Assembly: GCA_000754455.1 (NCBI GenBank)
Contig: JNSE01000033.1
Coordinates: forward strand, 31,896-95,895
Length of the DNA: 64,000 nt
Origin: an actinobacterium acAMD-2
GTDB lineage: Bacteria; Actinomycetota; Actinomycetes; UBA12327
Direction of reading: 5' to 3'
In this document: positions 24,152-33,586 of the stretch, in pieces
Position numbering within the stretch: position 1 is the stretch's first letter
Layout of the letters: each line of letters starts with the position of its first letter
Translations under genes and position numbers: made by a program
The notes under the pieces: generated by a model
Databases searched by the model: none
What the model saw: only the letters and a program-made list of their open reading frames with translations
What the model was told of the DNA's origin: nothing

Positions 24152-26203
24152 GTGCGCATCAATTACCCACGCTCGGAGCGCGATGGAGTCATGCGCTTTA
24201 TTCCTTCGGGACGCCAATTCTTGGCGCTTGTGGGCATGGGTTTTGGCTTGCTCCTGCTGGCCTTTTTGGTCCTTTATGCGCTGGTTAAAGTGCCAACTCC
24301 CAATGAGTTTTCGACGGCTCAGGCCACGGTTGTGACCTATGCAGATAGCAAGACAGAGATCGCTCGAGTGGCCGATGCCAATCGCACCTCAATCCCACTG
24401 AGCGATGTCCCTCTCGTCGTTCAACGCGAAGTCTTGGCTGCCGAAGATCGCAACTTTTATGAACATGGCGGGTTTTCTGCATCGGGAATTGCTCGTGCTG
24501 CCTGGAACAACGTGATTGGTGGATCAACGCAGGGTGGATCAACGATCACCCAGCAATACGCGAAGAATGCGTATTTGACCCAGGATCGCACCTTGACGCG
24601 CAAGGCCAAGGAATTGGTGCTGTCGATCAAGCTCAGTCAAACGCGGAGCAAAGAACGCATCCTCGAGGATTACCTCAACACCATTTACTTTGGCCGCGGC
24701 GCGTACGGCATCGAGGCGGCATCGCAGGCGTACTTCAAGATCCCCGCATCGAAGTTGACCGGAACCCAGGGCGCGGTTTTGGCATCGCTGATTCGCTCGC
24801 CTGCGGGCTATGCACCGGAAACAAACAAGGATCGCCTGCGCGGTCGATGGAATTACGTCCTTGACGCCATGGTGGCTAAGGAATGGATTACCGAGAAGTC
24901 ACGAGACCGTCAAAAATTCCCCAAGATTGCCAAGCGAGGAAGCGGTAATCGTCTAGAAGGTGACAACGGTTTCCTGGTGGATATGGCACGCCGTGAATTA
25001 TCGGCCTTGGGCTTTAGTGAAGAAGAAGTCGCGCGCGGCGGTTATCGAATCACTACCACTTTTGACCAAAAAGCAATGAACGCTGCGCGGACTGCTGTCG
25101 AAGAAAAGGGCCCGGAGACTGGGGTGAAGGGATTGCGCATTGGCATTGCTGCAGTTCAACCTGGTACTGGTGCGGTATTGGCGATTTATGGTGGGGACGA
25201 CTACCTCACCGACCAGTTCAACAACGCCACGCAAGGCACCGTGCAGGCGGGCTCAACGTTTAAGCCTTTTGCGTTGGCCGCGGCCCTGGAAAACGACATT
25301 TCGTTATACGACAGGTTTAGTGGAGTAAACGGTGCCACCTTCACATTCCCTGGATTTGCGCCCTATCGGGTCAACAACTTTGATGGATACAACGCCGGCG
25401 GGTCGATCTCGTTGCTCCGTGCGACTCAGTCGTCGGTCAACACCGCCTATGTTGACTTAGAAAATGAGATCACTCCAGAAGCTGTTGTTGATTCGGCTAT
25501 CCGAGCTGGAATTCCTGGGGCAACAGCGGGATTAAATGCCGGACCAACGACGGTTTTAGGCACCTCATCGCCTCACACCCTTGATATGGCTGCGGCCTAT
25601 GCCACTTTTGCCGCTCGTGGCTTGCAAGCCAATCCGTATGTCATCGCCAGCGTCCGGAATGCCAACGGTGGGTTGTTGTATTCCAAGCGCCCTGAAGTTT
25701 CGCGCGCGTATGACGCTGACATCGCTAGCCAAGTCACCTATGCGCTCACCCAAGTGGTGAAAAACGGTTCAGGATTTGCCGCTCAGGACCTGGGTCGACC
25801 AGCCGCTGGTAAAACCGGAACCACCAACTCAAACCTGTCGGCATGGTTTGTGGGGTACACCCCTGAAATTTCTGTTGCCGTATCAATGGCTAAGTCCACC
25901 GAGTCGGGTGGCTTGAAAACGTTGCGCGGAACGGGTGGGCTGACCCGCGTCACGGGCGGTTCCTTCCCTGCCCGCATGTGGACCGCGATGGTCAAGGCGT
26001 TCTTGAAGGACACACCGGTTCAACAATTTGATGGCACGACATTCAATTCCGGCGGTTATAGCGGGGGCGGTTCGTCTAGCTCCAAGTCGACGAAGTCACC
26101 AAAGGCAACGTCAACGGCCAAGCCCACGGCTGTGCCCACGACTAATGCACCAACTCCAGAACCCACGGTGCCACCTGCCACTTCGCCCGCTGCCACGCCA
26201 TAA
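24152..26203 (+). CDS. ponA: Class A penicillin-binding protein (transglycosylase/transpeptidase)
   Basis: A bifunctional peptidoglycan synthase of 683 residues. Short cytoplasmic tail, membrane helix at about 23-46, then a GT51 domain with catalytic E98 in AAEDRNFYEHGG and GGSTITQQYAKN. The transpeptidase has SxxK at S368-K371 (GSTFKPF), SVN at 428-430 and KTGT at 554-557. The C-terminal 60 residues are a Ser/Thr/Pro-rich tail with no PASTA domain. GTG 24152 is six bases after GGAGG. Gene order DUF5318-ponA matches the mycobacterial ponA1 locus. Confidence 0.96.
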   Translation: MRINYPRSERDGVMRFIPSGRQFLALVGMGFGLLLLAFLVLYALVKVPTPNEFSTAQATVVTYADSKTEIARVADANRTSIPLSDVPLVVQREVLAAEDRNFYEHGGFSASGIARAAWNNVIGGSTQGGSTITQQYAKNAYLTQDRTLTRKAKELVLSIKLSQTRSKERILEDYLNTIYFGRGAYGIEAASQAYFKIPASKLTGTQGAVLASLIRSPAGYAPETNKDRLRGRWNYVLDAMVAKEWITEKSRDRQKFPKIAKRGSGNRLEGDNGFLVDMARRELSALGFSEEEVARGGYRITTTFDQKAMNAARTAVEEKGPETGVKGLRIGIAAVQPGTGAVLAIYGGDDYLTDQFNNATQGTVQAGSTFKPFALAAALENDISLYDRFSGVNGATFTFPGFAPYRVNNFDGYNAGGSISLLRATQSSVNTAYVDLENEITPEAVVDSAIRAGIPGATAGLNAGPTTVLGTSSPHTLDMAAAYATFAARGLQANPYVIASVRNANGGLLYSKRPEVSRAYDADIASQVTYALTQVVKNGSGFAAQDLGRPAAGKTGTTNSNLSAWFVGYTPEISVAVSMAKSTESGGLKTLRGTGGLTRVTGGSFPARMWTAMVKAFLKDTPVQQFDGTTFNSGGYSGGGSSSSKSTKSPKATSTAKPTAVPTTNAPTPEPTVPPATSPAATP

Positions 26204-26226
26204 TTCTTAGTAGGAGGTTTGCCCTG

Positions 26227-26562
26227 ATGTTTGGTTCTTCATCCGTTCCATCAATGTCGTTAGCTGATCTATCCGATGAGTTGTTCTTGCTTGATGTGCG
26301 CGAGGACGACGAATGGGAAGCCGGACATGCACCAACAGCGGTGCATGCAGCTATGTCGTTACAAGCAGGAATTCTTGATCTGCTTCCGGCTGAGGGGACA
26401 ATTGCGGTGATTTGTAAAGCCGGCAGTCGATCGGCCAAAGTTACGCAGTTCCTGGTTGATCAGGGCCGCGAGGCAATCAATGTGGAGGGCGGAATGATGG
26501 GTTGGGCTGCTGCTGGTCGCCCGGTCATCACTAATCAAGGCGACGAGGGCTTCGTTCTTTGA
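26227..26562 (+). CDS. Rhodanese-domain protein
   Basis: A single rhodanese domain of 111 residues (ELFLLDVREDDEWEAGHAPTAVH ... GGMMGWAAAGRPV) with the active-site loop CKAGSRS and catalytic C63. Likely a sulfur carrier or persulfide-handling protein; the specific partner is unknown. ATG after TAGGAGG. Its stop overlaps the TTG start of the next gene, so the two are probably translated together. Confidence 0.9.
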   Translation: MFGSSSVPSMSLADLSDELFLLDVREDDEWEAGHAPTAVHAAMSLQAGILDLLPAEGTIAVICKAGSRSAKVTQFLVDQGREAINVEGGMMGWAAAGRPVITNQGDEGFVL

Positions 26563-27869
26563 GTTCGCTACTCCTAGCGGACCTAGCAGACGTTGTCGGA
26601 GCTGAGCACGTTCTCACCGACCCCGATGTCACACAATCGTTTGGCACCGACTGGACGCGGGCCTGGTCAAGCATCCCGCTTGCGGTGATTCGGCCGGCTT
26701 CAACAGCCGAGGTAGCGGCCGTCATGACGTTGTGTCACACCCATGGAACGCCGGTGGTCGCACAAGGTGGCAATACCGGTCTGGTGGGTGGCGGTGTTCC
26801 CCATGGTGATCGCACGTCTGTTGTTGTGTCGATGACGCGACTGAACTCCATCGCAGCAGTGGATCGAGCAACGCAAACCGTGGAAGTGGGCGCCGGTGTG
26901 ACGTTGTCACAGTTGCAAGCTCACGCCAGCGCTGCAGGATTTCGTTATGCCGTTGATTTAGCAGCGCGAGACTCAGCCACGGTGGGTGGAATGGTGGCAA
27001 CCAACGCGGGTGGATTGCGCGTCGTGGGACTGGGCGACACCCGCGCGCAAGTCATGGGCGTAGAAGCAGTGCTGGCCGATGGCACCATCATTCGTCGGTT
27101 GGAGCCGTTAGCTAAAGACAACGGTGGCTACAACCTCAGCCAACTGATGACCGGATCCGAAGGCACGCTGGGTGTGATCACGGCGGCTCGCTTGCGCTTA
27201 GTGCGTCAACCCGCAGAACCAGAAGTGGTCACGTTGATTGGTCTGCCGGATGTGGAATCAGCCGTTGATTTGGTGGCATCGGCTCGCCAGCGTGGTGACC
27301 TCACAGCGGCGGAAATGATCCGCGCCGAGGGGATGGCGATCGTTCGGGCCGTATGTGGGCTCACGCAGCCTCTAGCCCGTGAACACCCGGTATATTTATT
27401 GCTTGAAACTGCGACACTGCCGGATCTTCCTGACGATGTTGATGCCGCTGTCGATCCACGCATGTGGGAATACCGCGATCGCCAGGCCGAAGCCGTGGCC
27501 ACCTTAGGGATTCCGTTCAAGCTGGATGTGTGTTTACCCATTGCGTCCATTCCAGAATTCTTGAACAAGATGGATCAACTGCCCGACACCCATGGACGCG
27601 AAGTCCATGTCTATGCACACCTTGGTGATGGCAACCTGCACATTAATTTGGTGGATATCGATGAACCAACGAGTGAGCGACTGGATGAGCAAGTGCTCAC
27701 TCTCGTTGCGCAATTCGGTGGCTCTATTGCAGCCGAACATGGGGTGGGAGTTCACAAGACCAAGTGGCTGCACTTGTCCCGCAGTAGTGCCGAAATTGCG
27801 ACCATGAAGGCGATCAAGAACACCCTCGATCCGACCGGGATTCTCAACCCCGGGGTTTTGTTGCCCTAG
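26559..27869 (+). CDS. FAD-binding oxidoreductase, GlcD/D-lactate dehydrogenase type
   Basis: A 436-residue flavoprotein of the FAD-linked 2-hydroxyacid dehydrogenase family. The PP-loop FAD site VVAQGGNTGLVGGGVPHGDRTSVVVS is clear, as are GGMVATNAGG, LMTGSEGTLGVITAARLRL, the histidine stretch YAHLGDGNLHIN, and the C-terminal AAEHGVGVHKTKWL. These suggest oxidation of a D-2-hydroxy acid such as D-lactate, glycolate or 2-hydroxyglutarate; no FeS domain is fused. It begins with TTG in a TTGA overlap with the rhodanese gene. Confidence 0.88.
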   Translation: MSSLLLADLADVVGAEHVLTDPDVTQSFGTDWTRAWSSIPLAVIRPASTAEVAAVMTLCHTHGTPVVAQGGNTGLVGGGVPHGDRTSVVVSMTRLNSIAAVDRATQTVEVGAGVTLSQLQAHASAAGFRYAVDLAARDSATVGGMVATNAGGLRVVGLGDTRAQVMGVEAVLADGTIIRRLEPLAKDNGGYNLSQLMTGSEGTLGVITAARLRLVRQPAEPEVVTLIGLPDVESAVDLVASARQRGDLTAAEMIRAEGMAIVRAVCGLTQPLAREHPVYLLLETATLPDLPDDVDAAVDPRMWEYRDRQAEAVATLGIPFKLDVCLPIASIPEFLNKMDQLPDTHGREVHVYAHLGDGNLHINLVDIDEPTSERLDEQVLTLVAQFGGSIAAEHGVGVHKTKWLHLSRSSAEIATMKAIKNTLDPTGILNPGVLLP

Positions 27870-27889
27870 TTCTTCCCGGAGTCCGCACT

Positions 27890-28411
27890 GTGTCGTTCCC
27901 GCAGTTTGATGCGTATTCGCGCGAGCATGGCAACGTGGCAAAACAACGGTCGTGGCCCTTAGTTCTTATCGGCGCAGTGGTGGCTTTGGCTGTGGGCGCC
28001 TTGGTATGGGTGGTGTGGCTCGCCCCTGGTCAGCCCACCGTTGATCAACCGGTGGCTACTGCTTCTGCGTCGCCTTCTGCGGAGGAGACGCCAGAACAAA
28101 CCCCCAGTGCAACTCCCACCGGTACACCAACCCTGACTGCCTCGCCCACCCCCACCGATGAGGTGGACAACCCCATTGATGACGCCATCGTGGGTTACCC
28201 AGGTTCGCCTATCAAGCCATCGGCTGTCGCGCGCGATGTCGTGCGGGTGATTCAGCAACGCATTGTTGATTTGGGAACCAAGCTCACTGTTGATGGCGTC
28301 TACGGAACCCGAACGACCACTGCGGTAAAGGCATTTCAAAAAGACAATGGTTTGCCGGTGACCGGAATCGTTGATCGAGACACCTGGGGGGCGTTGTTCA
28401 CATCGGATTAG
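27890..28411 (+). CDS. Membrane-anchored protein with C-terminal peptidoglycan-binding domain
   Basis: A 173-residue protein starting at GTG. About 22 cytoplasmic residues, one membrane helix (WPLVLIGAVVALAVGALVWVVWL), an outer Thr/Ser/Pro-rich linker (about 46-92), and a PG_binding_1 domain (VVRVIQQRIVDLGTKLTVDGVYGTRTTTAVKAFQKDNGLPVTGIVDRDTWGAL). No enzymatic domain is attached, so it probably tethers the membrane to the wall. It follows the FAD oxidase by 20 bases. Confidence 0.82.
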   Translation: MSFPQFDAYSREHGNVAKQRSWPLVLIGAVVALAVGALVWVVWLAPGQPTVDQPVATASASPSAEETPEQTPSATPTGTPTLTASPTPTDEVDNPIDDAIVGYPGSPIKPSAVARDVVRVIQQRIVDLGTKLTVDGVYGTRTTTAVKAFQKDNGLPVTGIVDRDTWGALFTSD

Positions 28412-28572
28412 TAAGAATCTCTTGACCTGAATTTGACCAAAGATTGGTTTCCTCAAGAGGATTGTTCTGTCCGGTATGGGTAGATTTTGATTACCCGGGT
28501 GTCGTCGCATCCCCCGTCGGCGGCACTCGGGCCCTTTAACTACGCCATGCCACTGGCCTTGTTTTTACGGGT

Positions 28573-29208
28573 TTACCCGGCGAAGACTTCGGCGATCGCG
28601 CTGCCGGCCAAGATTGCCAAAACCCCAGCGCTAATGAAACGCACGCGATGCAGCGGGACTCTGCTGAAGATCCAGCGGCCGGCCAAGACAGCCAGCCCAG
28701 CGACCAGGACAAGAGCTAGCCATGCACCAATGAAGACTGAGACAGGCTCACCGGTTCTCGCAGACTGACTGGCGGTCAAGAGCTGGGACAGGTCTCCCCA
28801 CTCGGCGACAAACAGGACGACAAAGGACGTCGTCGCCATCTTCCACGCGGAGGTGGGCGTAGCGGCCTTGGTGATCGCCTCTTCTTCCTCAGCCAGCAAA
28901 GCGTCAGCCTCGGCTTTGGCCACTTGACGACTTTTCATGGCGCCCTTGAACAAGATGGCTGCGCCAGCGGCGAAAATCACTGCTGCCACCCCGGCCACTA
29001 GTGCTGGGGGAAGTAGGGAGAGCAGCCCCCCCAAGGAAACGGCGATGGCTGTTTGGACAAAGAACGCGGTACTGACCCCGAGCCACACAGGCAAATGGCG
29101 AAATCGCGTGGCCAGAATCAACGTGGCAATAAACGTCTTGTCTGGCAATTCAGCCGGCACGATGAGGGCGAAAGTGCTCAGCGTCGCGCCCAGATCAAGA
29201 ACAGCCAT
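28573..29208 (-). CDS. GDT1/TMEM165 family cation transporter
   Basis: A 211-residue membrane protein with the two family motifs, ELPDKTFIATL near residues 20-30 and EWGDLSQLLT in the second half, separated by a cytoplasmic charged loop. This antiparallel duplication is typical of UPF0016 proteins that move manganese or calcium against protons. The start at ATG 29208 is supported by a TACTGT -10 box seven bases upstream (leaderless). It is convergent with the peptidoglycan-binding gene; the 160 bases between contain only weak inverted repeats. Confidence 0.9.
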   Translation of the reverse strand: MAVLDLGATLSTFALIVPAELPDKTFIATLILATRFRHLPVWLGVSTAFFVQTAIAVSLGGLLSLLPPALVAGVAAVIFAAGAAILFKGAMKSRQVAKAEADALLAEEEEAITKAATPTSAWKMATTSFVVLFVAEWGDLSQLLTASQSARTGEPVSVFIGAWLALVLVAGLAVLAGRWIFSRVPLHRVRFISAGVLAILAGSAIAEVFAG

Positions 29209-29215
29209 GCGGTGA

Positions 29216-29221
29216 ACAGTA
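29216..29221 (-). promoter_or_regulatory. -10 box of the GDT1-family gene (leaderless)
   Basis: TACTGT on the minus strand, followed by seven bases (TCACCGC) and the ATG at 29208, places the transcription start at the start codon. No ribosome-binding site is seen, consistent with this. Confidence 0.5.
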
Positions 29222-29277
29222 TTGGATCGAGGGTGGGGCACTACGCTGACGCACAACCGATCCTGCTGGGAGCAGCT

Positions 29278-29769
29278 GTGGAATTAAGCACGATGACCCT
29301 CGAGGTCCTAGCGATTGCTGGAACTGTCTTGGGCCTGCTGGCGTTTATTCTCGCCCTGGTTGCACAGTTGCGGTTTCGCCGAATGCGCCGTGAATATCAG
29401 GTGTTGCAGGGCGAGGACGATCAGTCCACTTTTGTAGCTTCGGTGGCACGTCACGTCGACGAAGTAGACAAACTCCGAGTAGATATCGCTAAGCAGCGTG
29501 AAGTCATCACGCAATTGCAGACGGACCTCCACGACGCCATCCGGCATGTTGCGGTTGTTCGTTACGACGCCTTTGGCGACATGGGTGGTCGCTACTCGTT
29601 CTCGCTGGCCTTGCTGGACGATGACGGTGATGGCTTGGTGCTCACGGCCATTCACGCGCGCAGCGATACCCGTACCTACTTCAAGGGTGTGCGTTCTGGG
29701 GCAAGCGATGAGCCGCTCTCTCCTGAGGAACTGCGCGTGATCGCTCTAGCTCAAGGCAAAGAGGAATGA
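29278..29769 (+). CDS. DUF4446 membrane protein
   Basis: A 163-residue protein of unknown function. One N-terminal membrane helix (about 8-30), a coiled-coil-like stretch (about 50-90), then the conserved DUF4446 core AIRHVAVVRYDAFGDMGGRYSFSLALLDDDGDGLVLTAIHARSDTRTYFKGVRSG and LSPEELRVIALAQG. I chose GTG 29278, five bases after GGGAG, rather than ATG 29293. It overlaps pheA by four bases (ATGA), so the two are translationally linked. Confidence 0.88.
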   Translation: MELSTMTLEVLAIAGTVLGLLAFILALVAQLRFRRMRREYQVLQGEDDQSTFVASVARHVDEVDKLRVDIAKQREVITQLQTDLHDAIRHVAVVRYDAFGDMGGRYSFSLALLDDDGDGLVLTAIHARSDTRTYFKGVRSGASDEPLSPEELRVIALAQGKEE

Positions 29770-30686
29770 CCCGGATTGCCTACCTAGGTCCGGCCGGCAC
29801 GTTTACTGAGCGGGCCGCCAGCCAGGTACAGGATGCAGACGCAGAACTGGTTCCCTTTCATACGGTCCTGGCTGAATTGGATGCTCTACGTGCCGGCGAA
29901 GTGGACGTCGCCGTGGTTGCTTTTGAAAACTCGGTAGAAGGCTCGGTCGCTATTTCGCTTGATGGCTTGGCCTTCGGGGAACCACTGGTGATCACCGATG
30001 AGGTGGTACTGCCCGTTTCCTTCGCGCTTCTTGTTCGCCCTGGCACAGCCCTGGCTGACATAAAGACCGTGGCCGCCCATTCACATGCCGAGCCGCAGTG
30101 CCGTAACTGGCTGAAGGCCACCATTCCGGATGCGGTTTTTGAACCCTCGGCGAGTAATGCAGATGCTGCGCGCGAAGTGCAGTCCGGACGTTGGGATGCA
30201 GCCCTAGCAGGCGCGTTTGCTGCTCCTCGCTACGGATTGGACGTCTTGGCTGACGAGATTCATGATGTTGAGGGAGCCGAAACTCGCTTTGTCGTGGTGC
30301 GGCGCCCGCAGGCTCCACCAGCGCCAACGGGAAGCGACAAGACGACGTTGGTGTTGTTCCCGCAGGATGATCACCCGGGCGGACTGCTGGAAATTTTGGC
30401 CGAGTTTGCTAACCAGGGCATCAACCTCGAGCGACTCGAGTCTCGACCTACCGGCGATGGTTTGGGGCAGTACTGCTTCAGCATGGACGCAGAGGGTCAC
30501 ATCAATGACCAGGCGATGGGTGCTGCATTGATGGGACTGCGCGCCCTGTGTGCTGACATTCGCTATTTGGGTTCGTACCCCAGGGCCCATTCGACAGCTT
30601 CGAGTGATCGTCGCGCGCCTCGCACGGGATCCGGTGTTGATTCGGTCACCTGGCTAGAGCAATTGCGTCAGGGCCACACTTCGTAG
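29766..30686 (+). CDS. pheA: Prephenate dehydratase
   Basis: Converts prephenate to phenylpyruvate in phenylalanine synthesis. The 306-residue protein has the family start RIAYLGPAGTFTERAASQ, the catalytic ETRFVVVRRP (TRF motif), and a C-terminal ACT domain with GGLLEILAEFANQGINLERLESRP, which senses phenylalanine. No chorismate mutase domain is fused. It overlaps the DUF4446 gene and lies upstream of serS, the order seen in other actinobacteria. Confidence 0.95.
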   Translation: MTRIAYLGPAGTFTERAASQVQDADAELVPFHTVLAELDALRAGEVDVAVVAFENSVEGSVAISLDGLAFGEPLVITDEVVLPVSFALLVRPGTALADIKTVAAHSHAEPQCRNWLKATIPDAVFEPSASNADAAREVQSGRWDAALAGAFAAPRYGLDVLADEIHDVEGAETRFVVVRRPQAPPAPTGSDKTTLVLFPQDDHPGGLLEILAEFANQGINLERLESRPTGDGLGQYCFSMDAEGHINDQAMGAALMGLRALCADIRYLGSYPRAHSTASSDRRAPRTGSGVDSVTWLEQLRQGHTS

Positions 30687-30731
30687 TTCGCCTCGCGTGC
30701 CTCCGTCCACAAGGGCACAGCCCAACGCTTG

Positions 30732-30737
30732 TAGGGT
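30732..30737 (+). promoter_or_regulatory. -10 box of serS (leaderless)
   Basis: TAGGGT, then CTAACAC, then the serS GTG at 30745. With the usual six-to-seven-base distance the transcript starts at the initiation codon. No ribosome-binding site precedes the GTG. Confidence 0.6.
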
Positions 30738-30744
30738 CTAACAC

Positions 30745-32010
30745 GTGATTGATGTCCAGCTCCTGCGCAATTCCCCTGACACCCTGCGCGCTTCCCAGCG
30801 GGATCGAGGCGAAGACGTAGCCCTGGTGGATGAAGTCCTTCACCTCGATGAAGAACGTCGAACCGCTGGCACTGCCTTTGACGAACTTCGGGCTGCGCAA
30901 AAGAACATCGGCAAGGATGTCGCAAAAGCCCAAGGCGAGGAAAAGACTGCGCTCCTTGAACAGGCCAAGACTCTTGCTGATGAAGTGAAGGCAGCTCAAG
31001 AGCGTCGCGATGTCATTGCTTCAGATTTTGACACCAAAGTGTTGGCCATTTCCAATGTCGTGGACGATGCGGCACCACGCGGTGGTGAAGAAGACTTCGT
31101 CGTCTTGGAAGAGGTCGGTACGCCACGTACTTTTGATTTTGAACCTCGCGACCACCTCGAACTTGGCGAAATGCTCGGCGCTATTGATGTCGAGCGCGCT
31201 GCCAAGGTCTCGGGTTCACGGTTCTATTACCTAACCGGTGTTGGCGCTCAACTGGAGTTTGCGTTAGTCAACATGGCGATGGATCTGGCGATGGATGCTG
31301 GATTCACCCTGATGGTGCCGCCCGTTTTGGTGAAGCCAACTGCCATGGAAGGCACGGGATTCCTGGGCCAAGCGGCAGAAAACGTCTACCGCGTGGAAAG
31401 CGACGACCTTTACCTCGTGGGCACCGCTGAAGTCCCCTTGGCGGCGTATCACAGCGACGAAATCCTGGATGCCAAACAACTTCCGCTGCGCTATGCCGCG
31501 TTTTCGTCGTGTTTTCGCCGTGAAGCGGGAACATATGGCAAAGACACCCGAGGCATTATTCGTGTTCACCAGTTCGACAAAGTCGAAATGTTTGCCTTCG
31601 TCGATCCCGCTGATGCACTTGCCGAACATCAACGACTCCTGGCGTGGGAAAAAGACTTCTTGAATCTGCTGGAAGTCCCCTACCGCGTAATTGATGTCGC
31701 CACCGGTGACCTAGGCGCATCAGCGACTCGCAAGTTTGACTGCGAAGCATGGATCCCGACACAGGGCAAGTACCGCGAAGTCACGTCGGCGTCGAATTGC
31801 ACGCAATTCCAAGCTCGTCGTTTGGGCGTGCGCATGCGTGGTGCAGATCAAACCCAACCCGTGTCAACATTGAACGGAACGTTGTGTGCCATTCCGCGCA
31901 CGATCGTTTCGATTTTGGAGAACCATCAAAATGCTGATGGTTCTGTCACTTTGCCGGCCGCCCTTCGTCCTTACATGCGTAATCGCTCCACCTTGGACCC
32001 GATTGCGTGA
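30745..32010 (+). CDS. serS: Seryl-tRNA synthetase
   Basis: Charges tRNA-Ser with serine; two of its tRNA substrates are encoded at 37938 and 44638. The 421-residue class II enzyme starts MIDVQLLRNSPDTLRASQRDRG. A long antiparallel coiled-coil arm (about 30-105) follows, then motif 2 SSCFRREAGTYGKDTRGIIRVHQFDKVE, the serine-binding region EVTSASNCTQFQARRL, and motif 3 NGTLCAIPRTIVSILENHQ. It starts at GTG, apparently leaderless, and its stop overlaps the next gene by four bases. Confidence 0.97.
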   Translation: MIDVQLLRNSPDTLRASQRDRGEDVALVDEVLHLDEERRTAGTAFDELRAAQKNIGKDVAKAQGEEKTALLEQAKTLADEVKAAQERRDVIASDFDTKVLAISNVVDDAAPRGGEEDFVVLEEVGTPRTFDFEPRDHLELGEMLGAIDVERAAKVSGSRFYYLTGVGAQLEFALVNMAMDLAMDAGFTLMVPPVLVKPTAMEGTGFLGQAAENVYRVESDDLYLVGTAEVPLAAYHSDEILDAKQLPLRYAAFSSCFRREAGTYGKDTRGIIRVHQFDKVEMFAFVDPADALAEHQRLLAWEKDFLNLLEVPYRVIDVATGDLGASATRKFDCEAWIPTQGKYREVTSASNCTQFQARRLGVRMRGADQTQPVSTLNGTLCAIPRTIVSILENHQNADGSVTLPAALRPYMRNRSTLDPIA

Positions 32011-32894
32011 GTGATTTCGCGCTGGTTGCCACTGACCTTGATGGCACCTTGATTGATCCGCAGGGGCGGATTAGTGATTTCACGCGTGAAACCCTTCGGG
32101 CTGTTGAAGAAAGTGGCCGACTTCTCGTTTTCGTGACGGGTCGTCCGCCACGCTGGATGGCGCCCATTGTTGAGGAAACCGGGCATCGAGGAATCGCCAT
32201 CTGTGCCAATGGCGCGGTGGTGATGGACCTGCATACCGAGCACATTGATGTGGCGCATGTCATGGACGAGCGCGAAGCGCTCGAAATCACCCGCCGAATC
32301 CGCGCGCTCTTGCCCACGGTGGGATTTGCTGTGGAGCGCGTAGGAGTGAATCGTCGCGCTGACGTGGAGTTTGGTCGCGAACCGCATTACATTCCACGTT
32401 GGCCCACGCCGGACAAGCCACCGCTAGCTCCCATTGATGAGTTAGTCATTGGCGGTGGATTGATCAAAATTTTGGCGCGCGTTCCGCAGGAGTTTGAGCC
32501 ACCGAGCGATCCGCACGCGCTAGGTCCGGACCCAACGCGAGGATTTGATGCATCACCTCTGGTTGATGAATTCCTGGCTTCAGCGCAGGAAGTCCTCGCG
32601 GACCTCGCGACAGTCACGCATTCCAATCCCAATGACACCTTGTTGGAAATCAGCGCTCCAGGGATCACCAAGGCGACAGCGCTGGCGGGTTTTGCGGCCG
32701 AGCGTGGGATTTCAGCCGATCAGGTCATCGCGTTTGGCGATCAGCCCAATGACTTGCCCATGTTGGCGTGGGCGGGGCGAGCCATTGCAGTCGAAAACGC
32801 CCACCCAGCAGTTCTAGGCGCTGTGGCTGAACGAGCGGGCTCGGTGCACGCCGATGGGGTGGCCCATGCCCTGCGGGCCATCTTGAGTTTGTAA
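32007..32894 (+). CDS. HAD-superfamily (Cof-type) phosphatase
   Basis: A 295-residue IIB-type HAD hydrolase. Motif I is DLDGTLID (nucleophile aspartate), motif II VFVTGRP, a cap domain in the middle, and motif IV FGDQPNDLPMLAWAG. The substrate, probably a sugar phosphate or nucleotide, cannot be predicted. It starts at GTG overlapping the serS stop (GTGA), an arrangement conserved in actinobacteria. Confidence 0.9.
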   Translation: MSDFALVATDLDGTLIDPQGRISDFTRETLRAVEESGRLLVFVTGRPPRWMAPIVEETGHRGIAICANGAVVMDLHTEHIDVAHVMDEREALEITRRIRALLPTVGFAVERVGVNRRADVEFGREPHYIPRWPTPDKPPLAPIDELVIGGGLIKILARVPQEFEPPSDPHALGPDPTRGFDASPLVDEFLASAQEVLADLATVTHSNPNDTLLEISAPGITKATALAGFAAERGISADQVIAFGDQPNDLPMLAWAGRAIAVENAHPAVLGAVAERAGSVHADGVAHALRAILSL

Positions 32895-33035
32895 CGAATG
32901 TGCACACCCACCCCTCACATCGGGGGGACTTAGTGGCACCATTGTCGTTCCGTTACGCATGTGGCGGGAGTTTTACGACCAGCGCGGACTTCCCCCCGCT
33001 GGGACCGATCAAGCATCGTGCGAACGAGGTGCCGT

Positions 33036-33566
33036 ATGGACATGAGTTGGCTGTCGCCACTAGCGGAAGCAAATCCAGCTGGCGAAAAGGGCTGGGGCTC
33101 ATTTGCCACTGTTGATATTCCCGCCGGAACAACGGTTGCCGCTTTTGGTGGCTTCGTCACCTCGGGTGAAGTGTTAGCCACTTTTGATGATGTACGCCAG
33201 AGTCGCTCAATTCAAATCGACGATGACTTGTTTTTGGTGAGTTCGGAATCACCCGAGCCTGGCGACATGCTCAATCATTCGTGTGAACCCACGTGTGGGT
33301 TGATGGGTTCGGCGATGTTGGTCACGATGCGTGATGTCGCAGCCGGCGAAGAGTTGACTTTCGATTACGCGACGTGTGACACCGCCGACTACGACGAGTT
33401 CCGTTGCATGTGTGGTACATCCTCTTGTCGAGGAACGATTACTGGTCGCGACTGGAAGCGTCCAGACTTGCAAGCCAAGTACGACGGATGGTTTTCGCCT
33501 TACATCGTTCGTCGCATTGCGGCAGCAACGTTAAGTGATGCAGCGTCAACCCACGACCACGCATAA
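33036..33566 (+). CDS. SET-domain protein
   Basis: A 176-residue SET domain, the fold of eukaryotic lysine methyltransferases. Seen: WLSPLAEANPAGEKGWGSFATVDIPAGTTVAAFGG (SET N-terminal strand), the cofactor and pseudoknot motif MLNHSCEPTCGL, AAGEELTFDYATCD with the catalytic tyrosine, and a post-SET-like cysteine cluster CMCGTSSCRGTI. Start at ATG 33036 after GAGG; ATG 33042 is an alternative. Small free-standing SET proteins occur sporadically in bacteria; a protein-lysine methyltransferase role is likely, substrate unknown. Confidence 0.87.
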   Translation: MDMSWLSPLAEANPAGEKGWGSFATVDIPAGTTVAAFGGFVTSGEVLATFDDVRQSRSIQIDDDLFLVSSESPEPGDMLNHSCEPTCGLMGSAMLVTMRDVAAGEELTFDYATCDTADYDEFRCMCGTSSCRGTITGRDWKRPDLQAKYDGWFSPYIVRRIAAATLSDAASTHDHA

Positions 33567-33586
33567 CACCTCGCGCGATTGATCCT

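Noticed and set aside
32078..32091. TTTCACGCGTGAAA as a third parS site inside the HAD phosphatase gene
   Set aside because: It is a palindrome but has two extra central bases compared with parS, and lies 24 kb from parAB; a chance match is likely.
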